Below are positions 1-11,575 of a stretch of DNA of 64,000 nt, piece by piece; position 1 is the first letter of the stretch, and every line of letters begins with the position of its first letter. This stretch comes from Vesta saturnalis (Eukaryota > Arthropoda > Insecta > Coleoptera > Lampyridae). The position numbers and the translations under genes are program-made. Under the pieces are notes generated by a model that saw only the letters and a list, made by a program, of their open reading frames with translations, was not told the origin of the DNA and ran no database searches. The stretch is from contig JARFJB010001985.1 of NCBI GenBank assembly GCA_036346205.1, positions 1,802,001 through 1,866,000 of the forward strand, read 5' to 3'.

Positions 1-240
1 GTCAACAATATATTAAGAACGAAAATTACATCTGCAGCCACACTAACTAATTTAGCCTAATATATGCAGCATCTTACACTACATTAATTTTAAATAACAA
101 AAAATTGAAAAGTTGGCCAAGAATAAAATAGGCATAATAAAACAAATAAAGTTGTTAGCTCTGCATTACTATTCATTCAAAAATATAAAACTGATACTAA
201 CCCTACTACAACGCAAATAATCGATTTTTTGAAATAAAAA
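1..240. other. AT-rich sequence, nothing recognised
   Basis: No gene, repeat or regulatory site could be supported here. It may be 5' sequence of the LINE relic that begins near 241. Confidence 0.3.
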
Positions 241-1300
241 CTAGCAGCCATTACTAAAAGATTGAAGAGATACAAGGAAAGCAATAAACGCCGACAGCAA
301 AATAGACAATTTCAAATAAACCAAAAAAATTTTATCAAACTCTCCAAACACACCTGTAAATAAAAATGCATCGGAAGTTAAACCGCCCACAGGTGATGAG
401 ATTAAGAATTTCTGGTCGAGCATCAGGAGTAACCCAATAAATCATACACGAACTAATTGGTTACGTAAAGAATAGAGGCAAAGTAGAAAGATAAAATAAA
501 TGTCCAATTGGAAAATAAATATGAGTACACAAAATATAGAATCAGCTGTAAATAAAACCTTAAATTGGAAAGCACCAAATTTTTGGTTTAAGAAATTTAC
601 TATAGTACATGGACAACTTGCAAATTGCTTCACGTTATTATTAGAAAATCCTGAACAAATGCCACTATTTATGACCAGTGGGGTTGCATATTTATTCCCG
701 AAAACGAAAGAGTACAATCCGAATCCATTTTGTTATCGACCTATCTCTTGCCTGCCGACAATATACAAATTACTAACATCTATCACAAGTAAGTTATATG
801 AACGTCTAGAATTGAATAACTTATTAGATGAAGAACAGAAAGGATGCAGAAAAGGATCGCAAGGTTGTAAAGAGCAGTTAATAAACGATTAAGTAATAAC
901 TGAGACAGCAAAAGAGAAGACGCACTCACTTCTTACAGATTATATTGATTGTCAAAAAGATTTCGACAGCGTTCCTCATTTCTGGTTACTGGAAATATTA
1001 CAATTATACAAAGTTGAAGACAACACAATAAATCTTTGAACTTATGCAATGTCTACCTGGAATACAGAACTACTATTAAATTCACCTTTTAGTTCTATTG
1101 ATACTGGAAAAATAGAAATATGTAGAGAAATTTTCCAAGGGGATTCCTTAAGCCCTCTTTGGTTTTACCTAGCATTAAGACCTTTAACTACACTGCTAAA
1201 TAGGCAAAACAAAGGGTATTTAATAAATACAGCGATGTTAAATCATTTATGGTACATGGACGATTTAAAGCTGTTCGCATCCAAATTAGAACCACTACTT
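241..1300 (+). pseudogene. LINE (non-LTR) reverse transcriptase relic
   Basis: Decayed reverse transcriptase of a non-LTR retrotransposon, which would copy its RNA at a nicked target site. A basic stretch (KESNKRRQQNRQF) near 260-320 leads into the RT domain. Frame 500-892 holds CYRPISCLPTIYKLL and EEQKGCRKGSQGCKEQL. The next block (about 940-985, another frame) reads DYIDCQKDFDSVPH, with the first catalytic Asp. Frame 1049-1342 holds FQGDSLSPL and YMDDLKL, the catalytic D-D box. The coding is broken by a stop at 890-892 and at least two frame changes. The thumb and any endonuclease downstream are absent. The EQKGCR...GCKEQL signature suggests an R2/R4/NeSL-like group rather than jockey/CR1, but the clade is not certain. 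Confidence 0.8.
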
Positions 1301-1567
1301 TTTATCATTTTTTTTAATCAAATCAATATTACTTTCTTTTAATACGACCACTTCGTTTCATTACTCGGATTTGGTACAATTCTAATGTTTTTTCTGGCAC
1401 AATGTCTCTAAATCTTTTAAATCTGCACTAGATAATGTTAAATATACACCTTAAGCGTTAGCCGATCTGGTATTCACCATTTTCACTATTATTTAGTGAT
1501 ATAAGTCACTTCAGATCTTAACGAACCGTACTCTCTGATATTCTGTACTGTACTGTACGACAATGCA
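1301..1567. other. No gene recognised
   Basis: AT-rich DNA after the LINE relic. No coding sequence or structured repeat seen. Confidence 0.3.
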
Positions 1568-1953
1568 CTGTATAAATCTATTTTTTTTTATTTGCCTCCT
1601 AGATTTGGGGTGTTTTATTATTAGACCAAAAGTATGCTGGTATTAGACGGATCTCACTAACCTCAAATCTGATTATAAGTCAAAATTAATTTAGCAGTTA
1701 CCACATTTTTTAGGCATTTTGAAGTAATTAAAGTGATAATATTAATCAATTGCGAACTTTGAAACTGCTCTGCATGTTGCCATGGAAGTGGATATTTAAA
1801 AAATCTTCATTTTTAAAACTTAAAAAAAGGCAACATATATCAATCATGTGAAAATAAATTAATCAAATTTGACGTTAGTGAAAAATATACCAACTTTGTA
1901 AAAATAACTCCCAAATCTAGGGAGCAAATAAAAAAAATAGATTTATACTGGTA
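1568..1953. mobile_element. MITE-like element with inverted ends
   Basis: About 40 bp at 1569-1608 (TATAAATCTATTTTTTTT, then TTTGC and TAGATTTGGG) recur inverted at 1910-1952. The roughly 385-bp unit has no coding capacity, as expected of a small non-autonomous TIR transposon. A clear target duplication was not found, so the superfamily is open. Confidence 0.5.
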
Positions 1954-3182
1954 TCTCAGGATCATCTAAATCTTTAAACTTAAATGATATTTATTGACAA
2001 AGCCATTTCTTTGTTAGATTTAACTGCATTATTTTAATCGAATTCATGTTCATATTTGTGAATGCTTCTATCATTTTCAAATTGAAGTTTTTCACAACTT
2101 TACACTTACATTATAACTTGATTAAATTTTGCTAAAGGTGTTTTTTGGCTGACATTTTTCTGATTTGTCATCTTTAAGACTGTTTAACAATATTTAATTT
2201 TTAATGATCCAGTTATTCTTTATTGTTTCAACATCTTTAACAATTTTACTGTATATATTACTACTGACGAAGATAACTGTAAGTGTTATCGAAACGTTTA
2301 GATTGTATAACTTAAAATACACCATTAAGAAACCCAAACAAAGATAAGTATTTTATTATATTATTGTGTATAATGTCGCCAAATAAGCAAGTCATAATTT
2401 TTAGAAATAGGTAAAAATTTACAAATGAAGAATAGCGAACAAATGAAAAGAGATAGACAACAATAGATAAGCTACAATTTTTGTGTATCTTCACTCCTTC
2501 GTAAACCTTATCTGAGTTTTAAAATATGAGAGAAATTGTAAAAGACCGTGTAAGAACAGATTGTCACTCTTCACTAAATTTTATCGATTACTTGATACAC
2601 TTCTGCATTTAGTGGGTTAATAATGTTAGTGAACTAATAACTGCTTGTACAATTTGCCAATTGTTTTTGAAAATAGGAAACAGAAACCTATGAAGTATCC
2701 AATATGGCTTGTTTTAAAACCATGTAAATTAGATTTGATAATGCATTATGTGCTTCTTGTTGCAGTTGGTTTAGTAAATAAAGAATAGGTTATTAAATAA
2801 TAATCTATGCATATCATTTAATCTAACAATGTTACAACTAGATGATTATCATATAAGGTTTTTTGAAAAGATGAAAATAAGTAAATCTAAATATTTTGAT
2901 ACATTAATTATTTATAATGTTATTCATTATATATTTTTATTTTAACTTGCGGTATTACTTTTGCCATCATTATAACTGATGATCGAGTGACTTATTGACT
3001 TTTAAATCACATATAGGTCATAAACGTAGCAGAAAACCCGCATTAATATCTATGCCATTTCATTCAATGTAAAAAATTATAGTCCGTTAACGTAAACTGC
3101 AAAAAATTTTTAATACATTTTAATAGTTCAAAATACAAAAATTTATCAGTACTTTAACTCAGAGCTACTACTCAGTGCTTTT
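1954..3182. other. No gene recognised; one hammerhead-like motif
   Basis: AT-rich non-coding DNA with no convincing open frame. It contains the ribozyme-like motif at 2264-2299, listed separately. Confidence 0.3.
2264..2299 (+). other. Hammerhead-like motif of Penelope-type end
   Basis: CTGACGA, then a short self-complementary stretch (ATAAC ... GTTAT), then CGAAACG. This matches the conserved CUGANGA / stem II / GAAA core of hammerhead ribozymes, which are known in the terminal repeats of Penelope-like elements. The flanking stems I and III were not established, and no PLE coding sequence is adjacent, so it could be an isolated remnant or chance. Confidence 0.35.
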
Positions 3183-3630
3183 ATTTAAGTTTAACATTAC
3201 CTTTTAACAAGAAATTTCATATTAGTAGTAACCATAAATAATGCGAGTTTAATTTGTTTAATTTCAAGGTAATTAACAAAACCAGTAGCGTCACTAGTTC
3301 TATTTTTTTAGTTCGACTTTCAGCTCTAACTCTGTGGGAATTAAAATAAACCAAAAAATCATGTAATGTCATTTCAATCCTGAAGTTTAAATCCTTTGAT
3401 TTAAGTTTAACATTACCTTTTAATAAGAACTTCTGTTAATAAAATAGTTTCATATTAGTATTAACCATAAATAAAACGAGGTAAATTTGTTTATTTTTAA
3501 GGTAACTAACAAAACCAGTGGCATCACTAGTTCTGTTTAGTTCGACTTTCACCTCTAACTCTGTGGGAACTAAAATAAACCATAAAATCCTGTAATGTGA
3601 TTTGAATCCTGTAGTTTAAATTCAACACTT
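3183..3630. repeat. Two-copy tandem duplication, about 220 bp units
   Basis: 3183-3399 and 3400-3630 repeat head to tail. Both carry TTTAAGTTTAACATTACC, AACAAAACCAGT and CTCTAACTCTGTGGGAA in the same order, with scattered substitutions and small indels. No coding content was found. Confidence 0.8.
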
Positions 3631-4083
3631 AGGTTTTAATATTTTAGGTGAAGCTAATTGTTGAATTGAATTGAAGCTGTCGTTTTTAAGACTTGTTGTT
3701 TTGAGATGAAGGTTTATAGTTATACTTTAAGAGGCTTTTTAAAGTTTATTATGTGAATATTAAAACTTGAAGTTTACAGCACAGTATTTGAAACTTGAAA
3801 TTGAAAGATCGATCTGAAGCCTTAAAACTAAACTTTTTAAAAATGAATCTGAGCCTTTAGATTTGTATATTGAAGTTTAATGTTTGAAAAATGAAATGGA
3901 GTACGTAAATGGAAACGTTCCCTATTATTACACATAATTCTGAGTTTTTGGGTATGAAATCGTATATTTTTTATTCAACTAAAGATTGATCTATTGGAAC
4001 GCTCGCAAGCAATAAGCAAACGTCGAATGAGAATAAAATTTCATTTTCTGTAAGTTCACTATTTTTAATTAAAATATGCATAT
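3631..4083. other. No gene recognised
   Basis: AT-rich DNA between the tandem duplication and a mariner-related fragment. Nothing further supported. Confidence 0.3.
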
Positions 4084-4510
4084 ACAGGGTGTCCTACGAC
4101 GAACGACATCGATCGATTATGGAAAAAACATAAATAGAAAAATCTGAAAAATGAGCTACTTACTAAAGTTGATGGGGGACATCCATCTATAATATTATCA
4201 GGATTACAGCATTTCCAGTTGTATCGGAAGTGGGTATTAACGTGCTTATTTTAAATGGGACACCCTGCATATTGATGCATTTTTGGATTCTACATCCAAT
4301 TCTAGACATACTTTACGTTTAATGTATATCTAACCGTTTTTGAGATATTCCAAGTTTTCAATAAAAAATGGCAGTTGCATCGCCCAACAGAGTTGCCTAT
4401 ACTGTCCAAACGGCAAATTATTTTACAGTGAAACTCTGAATCGTTGTAAACAAAGGACTAGTTTACTAACAACGCGCAATAAGGTATTTGTATACAGGGT
4501 GATCGAAAGG
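4084..4510. mobile_element. Non-coding fragment related to the mariner-2 arms
   Basis: TACAGGGTG at 4085 and CACCCTG near 4260 form inverted ends. A second TACAGGGTG lies at 4494. The middle (an imperfect palindrome around TTTCCAGTTGTATCGGAAGTG, then TTTTAAATGG and a long 'GAGATATT' region) follows the same order as the arms of the inverted mariner structure at 41509-44632. It is read as a diverged fragment of that family. Confidence 0.5.
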
Positions 4511-4625
4511 CAGTATTGAATTTGGCAATCAAAAAAATAGAAAAAAACAATTTTTTTAAATCTAAATCATACTTATTACATCGGATTTGGGTTTAGCACC
4601 AGAAATAACTATGATTTTAAATTTC

Positions 4626-4628
<3 letters not shown>

Positions 4629-4678
<50 letters not shown>

Positions 4679-4702
4679 TTATATATATATATATATATAT
4701 AT
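4629..4702. repeat. (TA)n microsatellite
   Basis: Nearly pure TA dinucleotide run with one interruption near 4675-4681. It abuts the left inverted end of the Penelope-like relic. Confidence 0.95.
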
Positions 4703-5660
4703 GTACTGCTGGTTTCTCAGGTGTTGTTCCTCGTACCTCTTGTGGTCTCCAAAAGACCGTAGGTTTCCTGTAGGCCGTCGCACACGGACAGATACATCAA
4801 CGCCAAATCGCATCACTATCGTCAACTCAAATGAATCATCAAAACGCTAATCAATCGTGCGAAGAAATTAGCAGACGCGGACACATTCAAAGAAGATATG
4901 ACATAAATAAGAGAGGCTTTGATTAGAAATGGATTCCACCACCACGACATACAAAGGATATTGAGGCCTTCAAGTAGAGAAGACATAGAACCAGCTGATA
5001 CTGCGACTCCCATGGCGTACCTACCATACATCAAAGGGACAACGGACAAGATTAGCCGTATTCTTAAAATGTCGAGGCTGCGATCAATCGTATATTGGAC
5101 AGACCAACAAATAAATCTGCGCAAGGATAGAAGAACACAAAAACGTAGTTAATAAAGTTCAAGCGACATCATCCTTGGCCCAACATGTAACCACAACAGG
5201 ACACAACATTAAATTTGAGAACGCAAGCATCGAGCACTTTACAGCTAGAATTATCAGGGAAGCCATAGAGGTTGAGAAACACCCACATAATCTCAACACA
5301 CGAAACGATGCTCTGAGACTACCATCATTATGGAATACATCATTAATCCCTAGGCAACTAAAATCCACAACACCTAAAACAGAATCAACAAAAGAAGAAG
5401 TGAAAACAGGGAAGCAAAAAGTGAAATCAAGGAAGGTAGTGAAAGCAGCGAAAACAATGCAAGCAGTGAAAGCAGTGGGTGAAAACAATAGGGTATATAA
5501 GCAGCAGCACACACAACAGGAAGTTAGTTCAGTTCGAGTAACTCGAAGCAGGAGCAGATAGTTACCAACCTGAGTCGTTTTACAACAAACAGTCTTTTGG
5601 AGACCAGAAGAGCTACGCGAATCAACACCCGAGAAACCAGCAGTACATACAGCAGCCGCG
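4703..5660 (+). pseudogene. Penelope-like element 3' end with inverted termini
   Basis: C-terminal part of a Penelope-like reverse transcriptase/endonuclease. Frame 4919-5152 has the family block AYLPYIKGTTDKISRILK, then a damaged GIY-YIG start (SIVYW...). Frame 5175-5561 continues with LAQHVTTTGHNI and ARIIREAIEVEKHP, the usual sequence after GIY-YIG, and ends in a Lys-rich tail. Stops and a frame change separate the parts. Terminal sequence TACTGCTGGTTTCTC (near 4704) recurs inverted near 5630-5645, as does GGTCTCCAAAAGAC (about 4743 and 5597), so the relic sits between inverted repeats. Both sides abut (TA)n tracts. The RT core is missing. Confidence 0.75.
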
Positions 5661-5674
5661 AAAACCTAAAGATC

Positions 5675-5678
<4 letters not shown>

Positions 5679-5728
<50 letters not shown>
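5679..5728. repeat. (TA)n microsatellite
   Basis: Pure AT/TA run of about 50 bp directly right of the Penelope-like relic. Confidence 0.95.
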
Positions 5729-5731
<3 letters not shown>

Positions 5732-5734
5732 TTA

Positions 5735-6110
5735 ATATTTTGCTAGCCTCCAGCCATTTGGTCAAAAATCGAGGCACTGCCAGCTTAATATTTTCCTAGA
5801 AGGACCAAAAACCAAACTACACAAGAATTAATAGGACTAATTGCGTTTATTTAGTACATATTTTGTACTAAGTTGTACCACAAACAATAATTTTGTTCCG
5901 CAAACCATTCATCCATTTTGCACTAACTTGTACCACAAAAATAATTATGTATATCCAGCCATTTGGTCAAGACAAGTTCCATTTATTTAATACATATTTT
6001 GTGCTAATTTGTACTACAAAAATTTATTTAGTACCTCTAAGCATTCGGCCAAAAATTGTGGTGCTGCTGGCTTAATACTTTCTTAGCAGGACCAAAGACA
6101 GAAACTGAAC
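5735..6110. repeat. Degenerate direct repeats
   Basis: A block with CAGCCATTTGGTCAAAAAT, GCTTAATATTTTCCTAG and AGGACCAAA (about 5750-5815) recurs diverged at 6030-6105. Shorter copies of 'tacatattttgt.ctaa.ttgtacca' lie between. No coding sequence. It may be the 3' flank of the PLE or an unrelated satellite-like repeat. Confidence 0.5.
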
Positions 6111-6117
6111 AAAAATA

Positions 6118-6915
6118 TGTAATAATAATAATAGCGTTTATTGTTCAAATAGGTCCTAAACCCAAACAGAACAAATACAAATAATCAGTTATTAGAAGTG
6201 CGAAAAATTATAAAAAAAGACAAAGTAATTCTGCAACATAACAAATCTATTCTACTATAATCTACAATTATCAATTAATTAAATTAATTTTTTCTTAACA
6301 CGCGATTCACAGGAAAAAAAGAACAAAACATTATAATCTTACAAGTCAACTAAATAAATAAAGCTTTACAATAATATGGTTGCTTAATTGCATCCAGCAA
6401 GTGGTTTAGAGGGCAGTTAAAAATGTCTACTAGGTACACTGGTTAGGCATTTATAAATACAGCTAATTTTGTAAACAGGAGAGTTCCTTAAAACGTTGGT
6501 TCTGCATTTTGGTAGATAAAATGTAATTGATTGCTTGGTGAATGTACGGGGAACAACATAAAATAATTGGTTATGCAATATTGCCCAGTCTACATGTTCG
6601 TATAGTAGGTTGTACAAGAATGAAATTAAAAAAAACGGCGTTGGGTACGTTCAATTTCAGCCTCATACTTTTTATAGAAAGGGCCTCAGTTCAATGCACC
6701 ATATTCTAGAATAGACCTTACTAAAGAGAAGTAGAACGATTTTATGGAAGAGATGTTGTTGAAATGGACACATGTGCGAATAACAAACCCTAACACTTTA
6801 AAAGATTGTTTGACACCTTCTTTAATCATATAAAAAGGTAACGCTTTCTCAAACGCAACTCCTAAATCTCTATGGGAAAGTACCGTGTTTAAGAGTGTGG
6901 CCGATATACAGTAAC
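6118..6915 (-). mobile_element. LINE-A, 3' part (jockey/CR1-like), split by Polinton A
   Basis: Minus-strand end of a non-LTR retrotransposon. The frame 6905-6686 reads HRDLGVAFEKALPF and FYFSLVRSILEYG, typical of the region after the RT thumb. The 3' end carries a short ATT repeat (about 6118-6134 on this strand). The 5' part lies at 14453-16503. At the junction the hexamer AGTAAC occurs on both sides of Polinton A, and the reading frame is continuous if Polinton A and one hexamer are ignored. Downstream coding (6417-6660) is frameshifted. Confidence 0.85.
6910..6915. repeat. Left target-site duplication of Polinton A (AGTAAC)
   Basis: AGTAAC here and at 14453-14458 flank the terminal inverted repeats. 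Six base pairs is the duplication length characteristic of Polintons. Confidence 0.85.
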
Positions 6916-7676
6916 AGTAGAAAGGGGGCACCTTACACCGCCATCTTGGATTTCGTGGGGCACCTAAAGCCGCCATCTTGGATTTTGTGGGGCACTTTAA
7001 CTTTCACTTTTTTACACGCCCACGTGGGGATCGTATTTTTCCACCTAAGAATAAAAAGATTTAATCTATTATTAATTAGGATCCGTTTTTATCAAAGAAA
7101 GGTGCACAATTATTATTACATTTCTTTAATCCCATCTACAGATTGTGACCTAATTTATTTATGCATTGGACGTTATATTCTGATAAGGGGCGGCAGTCTT
7201 GTTAGTCGGGAATCTGTTCGCGGTCTCTAATATGTGTTTATTATTATTAAACAGTTATACAGCGTCATTTATATTAATTGGAAAGTGGCAATCACTCGTC
7301 GACATTACGTTAATTAATGTGTTGTCAAGTATTTTAAAAGTTTACTGCTGCAACAAAAATTAAGGTCTAAATTACATATTGGATGAAATAATAATAATCA
7401 TTTCTACCCTGATGCAATAGCGCTTTTTTTTATAACCCATGTGGGGTCGTATTTTGGTCTATTTTGTATAGCTAATAAACAATTGGATTATTTTTTGATA
7501 TTAAAGAAGCTAATCAAGATAAAGATAACATATACAATTGATTTTTAAATACGCTGTTAAATTCTATATAATGATAATAAAACAGTTAATAGGTATTGCG
7601 TAACCAGTGAATTAACTTGTTATATAAATAATAAACACCGTACATATAGAGATGCAATGCAATTGCGAAGCTGTTA
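6916..7676 (+). repeat. Polinton A left terminal inverted repeat
   Basis: Matches the reverse complement of 13624-14452 over essentially its whole length, with indels. It starts AGTAGAAAGG, carries two GCCATCTTGGA motifs (6940-6950 and 6972-6982) and a CCCACGTGGGGA palindrome near 7020, and ends around GAAGCTGTTAC. Confidence 0.85.
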
Positions 7677-7792
7677 CGCGCGAGAAACGAGAATACTGCA
7701 GGCCTTGAGTCTTGTGCGTAGGCGCACTCATCAATGTTCGGGTAGAACCGGTTATCTTCGGGGAAGTTTGGAGTACGTTCATTAGTCTTTAC

Positions 7793-7985
7793 ACCACTAG
7801 ACGGCACCACAAGCAATCCTAATTGGTGCTAGAAATATAGCGCTAGACACCGCCGTCTCTATTACAGAAAACATTCGCTAGTTTAAAAATATATCACTAG
7901 ATGGTGCCACAAACGAAACCCTAATTAGCTCTAGAAATATAACGCTAGGTGGCGCCACCTTTATTACAGAAAATATTCATGAACA
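7793..7985. repeat. Two-copy direct repeat, about 100 bp
   Basis: Each unit has CACTAGA.GG..CCACAA, CTAGAAATATA.CGCTAG and ATTACAGAAAA.ATTC. A related inverted copy occurs in the loop of the palindromic element near 11460-11510, suggesting sub-terminal sequence shared by both Polinton families. Confidence 0.7.
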
Positions 7986-8029
7986 CATATACAACTATAT
8001 GGCTACATAAATTCAAATTTCGCAACAAA

Positions 8030-8521
8030 GGGGACCACTACAGGAGGGCGCAGACCTAACACAAGTTTCTATATTTGTCTTATAAGTTAGCATTAGGATC
8101 CCTTATCAGAATACTATTTCCAGCCAGACATGGGAGCCAAGGCAGGGGTGTGAAGACCCGAAAGCAGGCTGCGAAGCCCTATGTCTGTCTTATAACTTAG
8201 CAATCGGCCTCTTATTAGAATGCAAGTTCAAATTTCTCGCAATAAGCAATCAAAATGTAAACACATAATACAAATTCAAATTTCCCGCCAAGGAACCAGA
8301 AAACAAGTTGTGAAGCCCTATTTCTCCCTTATAAGTTAGTATTAGGCCCCCTTATTATAATGCAAGTCCAAATTTCCCTCATAGATGGCATCGCAAACAA
8401 ATTCAAATTTTTGGCCTGAGAGTAAGTTGCTAAGCCCTACATCTGTATTACAAGTTAGCATTATGCCCCTCATTACAATACAAATTCATATTCCCAGCCA
8501 TAACTTGCAAAGACTTAAATA
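8030..8521. repeat. Diverged tandem repeat, left part
   Basis: Repeating blocks of 'AAGTTGC.AAGCCCTA...CTTA.AAGTTAGCATTAG.CCC.TTAT' followed by 'ATACAAATTCAAATTTTC', at roughly 100-150 bp spacing. The array resumes at 10090-10330, interrupted by the probable solo LTR. No coding function seen. Confidence 0.65.
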
Positions 8522-10089
8522 TGTAATGCTTCCTGGTTCTGGTAGCTGCTACCGGGCTGTTACCTGTTGTAAAATTTACTTTTGTTTACAATTGGTATAC
8601 TCTTTTCTTGAACATGTGAACTTTCTCAAAAGGGGGGTTTATACTTTGTTGGGTACCTGGAAGTAGGTTGGGTTGCCTATCCTATTTTACTATTACAAAT
8701 TTTAGCATATATAGATAAATAGTTTATTTACAACGAAAATTGAAATTATAATGTTGATTCTAATACTATAACATAAATAAAGAAATAAACATAACTGAAA
8801 CTAAAGGGTTTTATAATTCAACGGAAATCTAATAACTACTACTGTAATTATTCTGGAAGGTTTTGCTTGCAAAACTTCTACGCCGCTGGCCTATCGTGGT
8901 TTCCAACCTTTCTAGTGTTGGATGTTTTAAATCTAAAACAGATGATCAAAACGTGGTGTACGAATAAATCGTTTTGTTTTGTTAATTACATGTGATAATA
9001 ATTAAACTAGGTGAAATGGGGTTGTGTTAACGGTGTAGGAAGGGAGTTATACAATGGGTAAGTAAGTACTTTTAGTTTAATTATAAATTTACGGTATGAA
9101 TGCTGTATGAATTAGAATAGAAACAACAGGTGTTTTTCAGGTGTAGGATAAATTTCTATTTACTGGATAGTGGAAGTTTATATATATATATATAGGTTAA
9201 ATAAGGATTGTTTTAGGAGTAAGTTTATTGAATATTTAAATATAAATAAAGGTAATTGGTCGAGTAGGTAGGATCGTATTATTAAAGGTAGGGACAGGTG
9301 GTGATTTATAAGGAGGAAGATGATATAGGTGTTATAATAGGGGAGAAATAGGAAGAATGATTATGGTTAAGGAAGCCTTTTCGGGGACAAGCCGAAACCG
9401 TCAAAGGTAGAATTAGGGAATAACCTTTTATCGTGACTATAGAGATTGTTTCGCAATATACCACCGTCACTTCTCTATCGTCTTTTCAATCTCTATGACC
9501 TATCCTTGTCGCGGCGTGTACCTTCAACAAGTTGATAGGGTTCGAAATCTTGTTGGGTTGGTTAACAAGTGAGGATAAATTGGTCAGTTAATTATGTACT
9601 AGCATTCGGGGTGTAAGAGCTCCGTCTGCTATCACACTTCAACTACTGTTGATATACCCAAATCGGGGCTAGAACCCTCAATAAGTTCGTATATCAAACT
9701 GGACAGGAGAAATGGTGGTTAATAAATACAAATGAGCAGGAAGGGGTGTAAGGTTAGTTGACTGGACTAGTATGATTTCCGGAATGAGGGTAATGTAGGG
9801 AAGTAAATCAGGCAGGATAGAATTAGGGTATTAATCAGGACTGAATAATAAGAATTACAAGAGTATTAATAGTAACAAATAAATGATAACTAATAATAAC
9901 TAACAAGTAAGAAGTAAGTTTTTGGATGGGAAGCTGGTGTTTATATAGGTATTTGTGGAGAGTAGAGTGAACAACTGATAACAGGTTTAAATCGTGCATA
10001 TGCAGTTGTGGAAGAAAATAGGAAATAAGTTTTGATGGATTTATTTACAAGGATTGGTATTTTTAGGAAGGATCTGCAGGATCATTACA
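8522..10089 (+). mobile_element. Probable solo LTR, 1.57 kb
   Basis: Interrupts the tandem repeat array. Ends are TGTAATG...CATTACA, the TG/CA form with inverted heptamers. The tetramer AATA sits immediately outside both ends (8518-8521 and 10090-10093), consistent with a gypsy-type 4-bp duplication. No open frame or internal retroelement coding is present. No second copy is in the window to prove LTR identity, so a non-autonomous insertion of another type is possible. Confidence 0.5.
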
Positions 10090-10330
10090 AATACAAATTA
10101 AAATTTTCCCCCAATAGGGCCTAGACAAGGGGCAAAGCTCCGAGAGCAAGTTGCGCAATCCTACACCTGTCTTACAAGTTAGCATTAGACCCCTTATTAT
10201 AATACAAATTCAAATTTTCCACCAAGGGTACCGCGACAATACCCGAAAGCCCACAAACAAGTTGCGATCATGACAAGGGGCGAAGACCCGAGAACAAGTT
10301 GCGACGCCCTACACCTGTCTTACAATCTCG
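10090..10330. repeat. Diverged tandem repeat, right part
   Basis: Continues the array of 8030-8521 with two or three units (CAAGTTGCG.AA.CCTACACCTGTCTTACAA). One unit ends against the capsid-gene fragment. Confidence 0.6.
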
Positions 10331-10380
10331 GTTATGTTTGGTGAGTGGGGATCGCCGAAACAGCCTTCGCCGAAAGCCTC

Positions 10381-10559
10381 GCGTCGCAAAATTTTACCTA
10401 TATGAGACATGCAAATAACGGTTTCTCGAAACGTCAAGTACTTGCAACGACCAGCAAACAGATTGAGATAATTGGTAACGTACACTAGGATTTATTTAAT
10501 CAGGAAAAGTTTCTCATAAGTGGTGTTGAGTTAAACGTTAAATTTGTACGATCAAGACA
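10381..10559 (+). pseudogene. Polinton capsid-type protein, fragment 1
   Basis: The translated frame reads NGFSKRQVLATTSKQIEIIGN and then NQEKFLISGVELNVKFVRS, which I recognise as the mid part of the Polinton virion protein often annotated 'F54H12.2-like' (jelly-roll capsid family). An in-frame stop lies near 10480. The N-terminal half is missing, replaced by tandem repeats. The frame is cut at the AAGACA target duplication by the palindromic element and resumes at 12539 in the same frame. Confidence 0.7.
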
Positions 10560-10610
10560 AGTAGTAAACGGACACCTTGGCCGCCATCTTGGATTTTGAC
10601 GTCACAAGAC

Positions 10611-10910
10611 CGCCCACGTGGGGACCGCATTTTCCACCCTTATTTTTACTCGCTCACGTGTAGGACCCCTATTTTTTACACACCCCCGTGTGAGACCGTA
10701 TTTTCCACCCTTTTCTTTTCGGAGGCCCTTTTCAACCCTAATTATTTTTACTCGCTTACGTATACGACGTGTATTTTCACCCTATTTTTTACACACCCAC
10801 GTGTAGGACGTGTTTTTTCACCCTATTTTACGACAGCTCACGTATAGGATGCGTATTTTCTACCCTGTGGGTCAACCCTAATTAGAGCCATTTTGCACAT
10901 GCTCACGTGA
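10611..10910. repeat. CACGTG-bearing repeat array in the left arm
   Basis: Units of about 40-45 bp of the form 'TTTTTACACACCCACGTGTAGGACGTGTTTTTTCACCCT', each centred on an E-box-like palindrome. CACGTG is exact at 10615, 10655, 10798 and 10904. Degraded versions (CCCGTG, TACGTA, CACGTA) lie between. The mirror array is in the right arm (about 12175-12490). A GT-rich 'GGACTTGGAC' stretch follows at 10910-10985. Confidence 0.75.
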
Positions 10911-11520
10911 GGGGCTGGGGCTGGTCTTGGTGCTGGGGGTTGGACCTGGAGCTGGACTTGGACTTGGGGTTGGTCTTAGGGTTATTTTTGATGGTTATCT
11001 AATTAAGGTCCTTTTGGCTATATTATGAGTAGTGCCCCTGGAGGTTAGGCAAATGCACACGCATACAATGTTGGAAATTGCATAATTAATAAGATATTAT
11101 TATTAAAATTATAGGTCCTATTGTTTAAATGGTCATATGCTATTGGGTGATCTTTTACCTATACGAGAAAACGTATTTCTAATAAGGAGGTTCTTGTAAG
11201 ACACGTGTAGGGCTTCGCAACTTGTTCTCAGGCCTTTGCCCCATGGCCGGAGATGGTGTGGAAACCTAACCTTATAAGACAAGTGTAGAGCTTAGCCCTT
11301 ATCGTGCCCTCTTGATGCAATTGTATGTTGTTCTAACTTAATCTTACAGCTGTAGGTCTTCGCCCCGTCATACAAAATTGTATTCTAATAAGGAGGTTCT
11401 TGTAAGGCAGGACCTGTATCAGGATCTGCGCCCAGGCCCTCTGAGTTAAAATTGATTTTAGTGCCATCTAGTGGCGTATAGACTAATGAACATTTTCTAT
11501 AATAGAAGCTGATAATGCAC

Positions 11521-11575
11521 ACCTCTCTCTCTCTCTCTTGCTCTATCTTGTGTCTTCCTCCCCCTCTCTCTAAAT
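11521..11575. repeat. (CT)n-rich microsatellite in palindrome loop
   Basis: CTCTCTCTCTCTCTTGCTCT and a later CCCCCTCTCTCT within the spacer between the arms. Confidence 0.85.
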
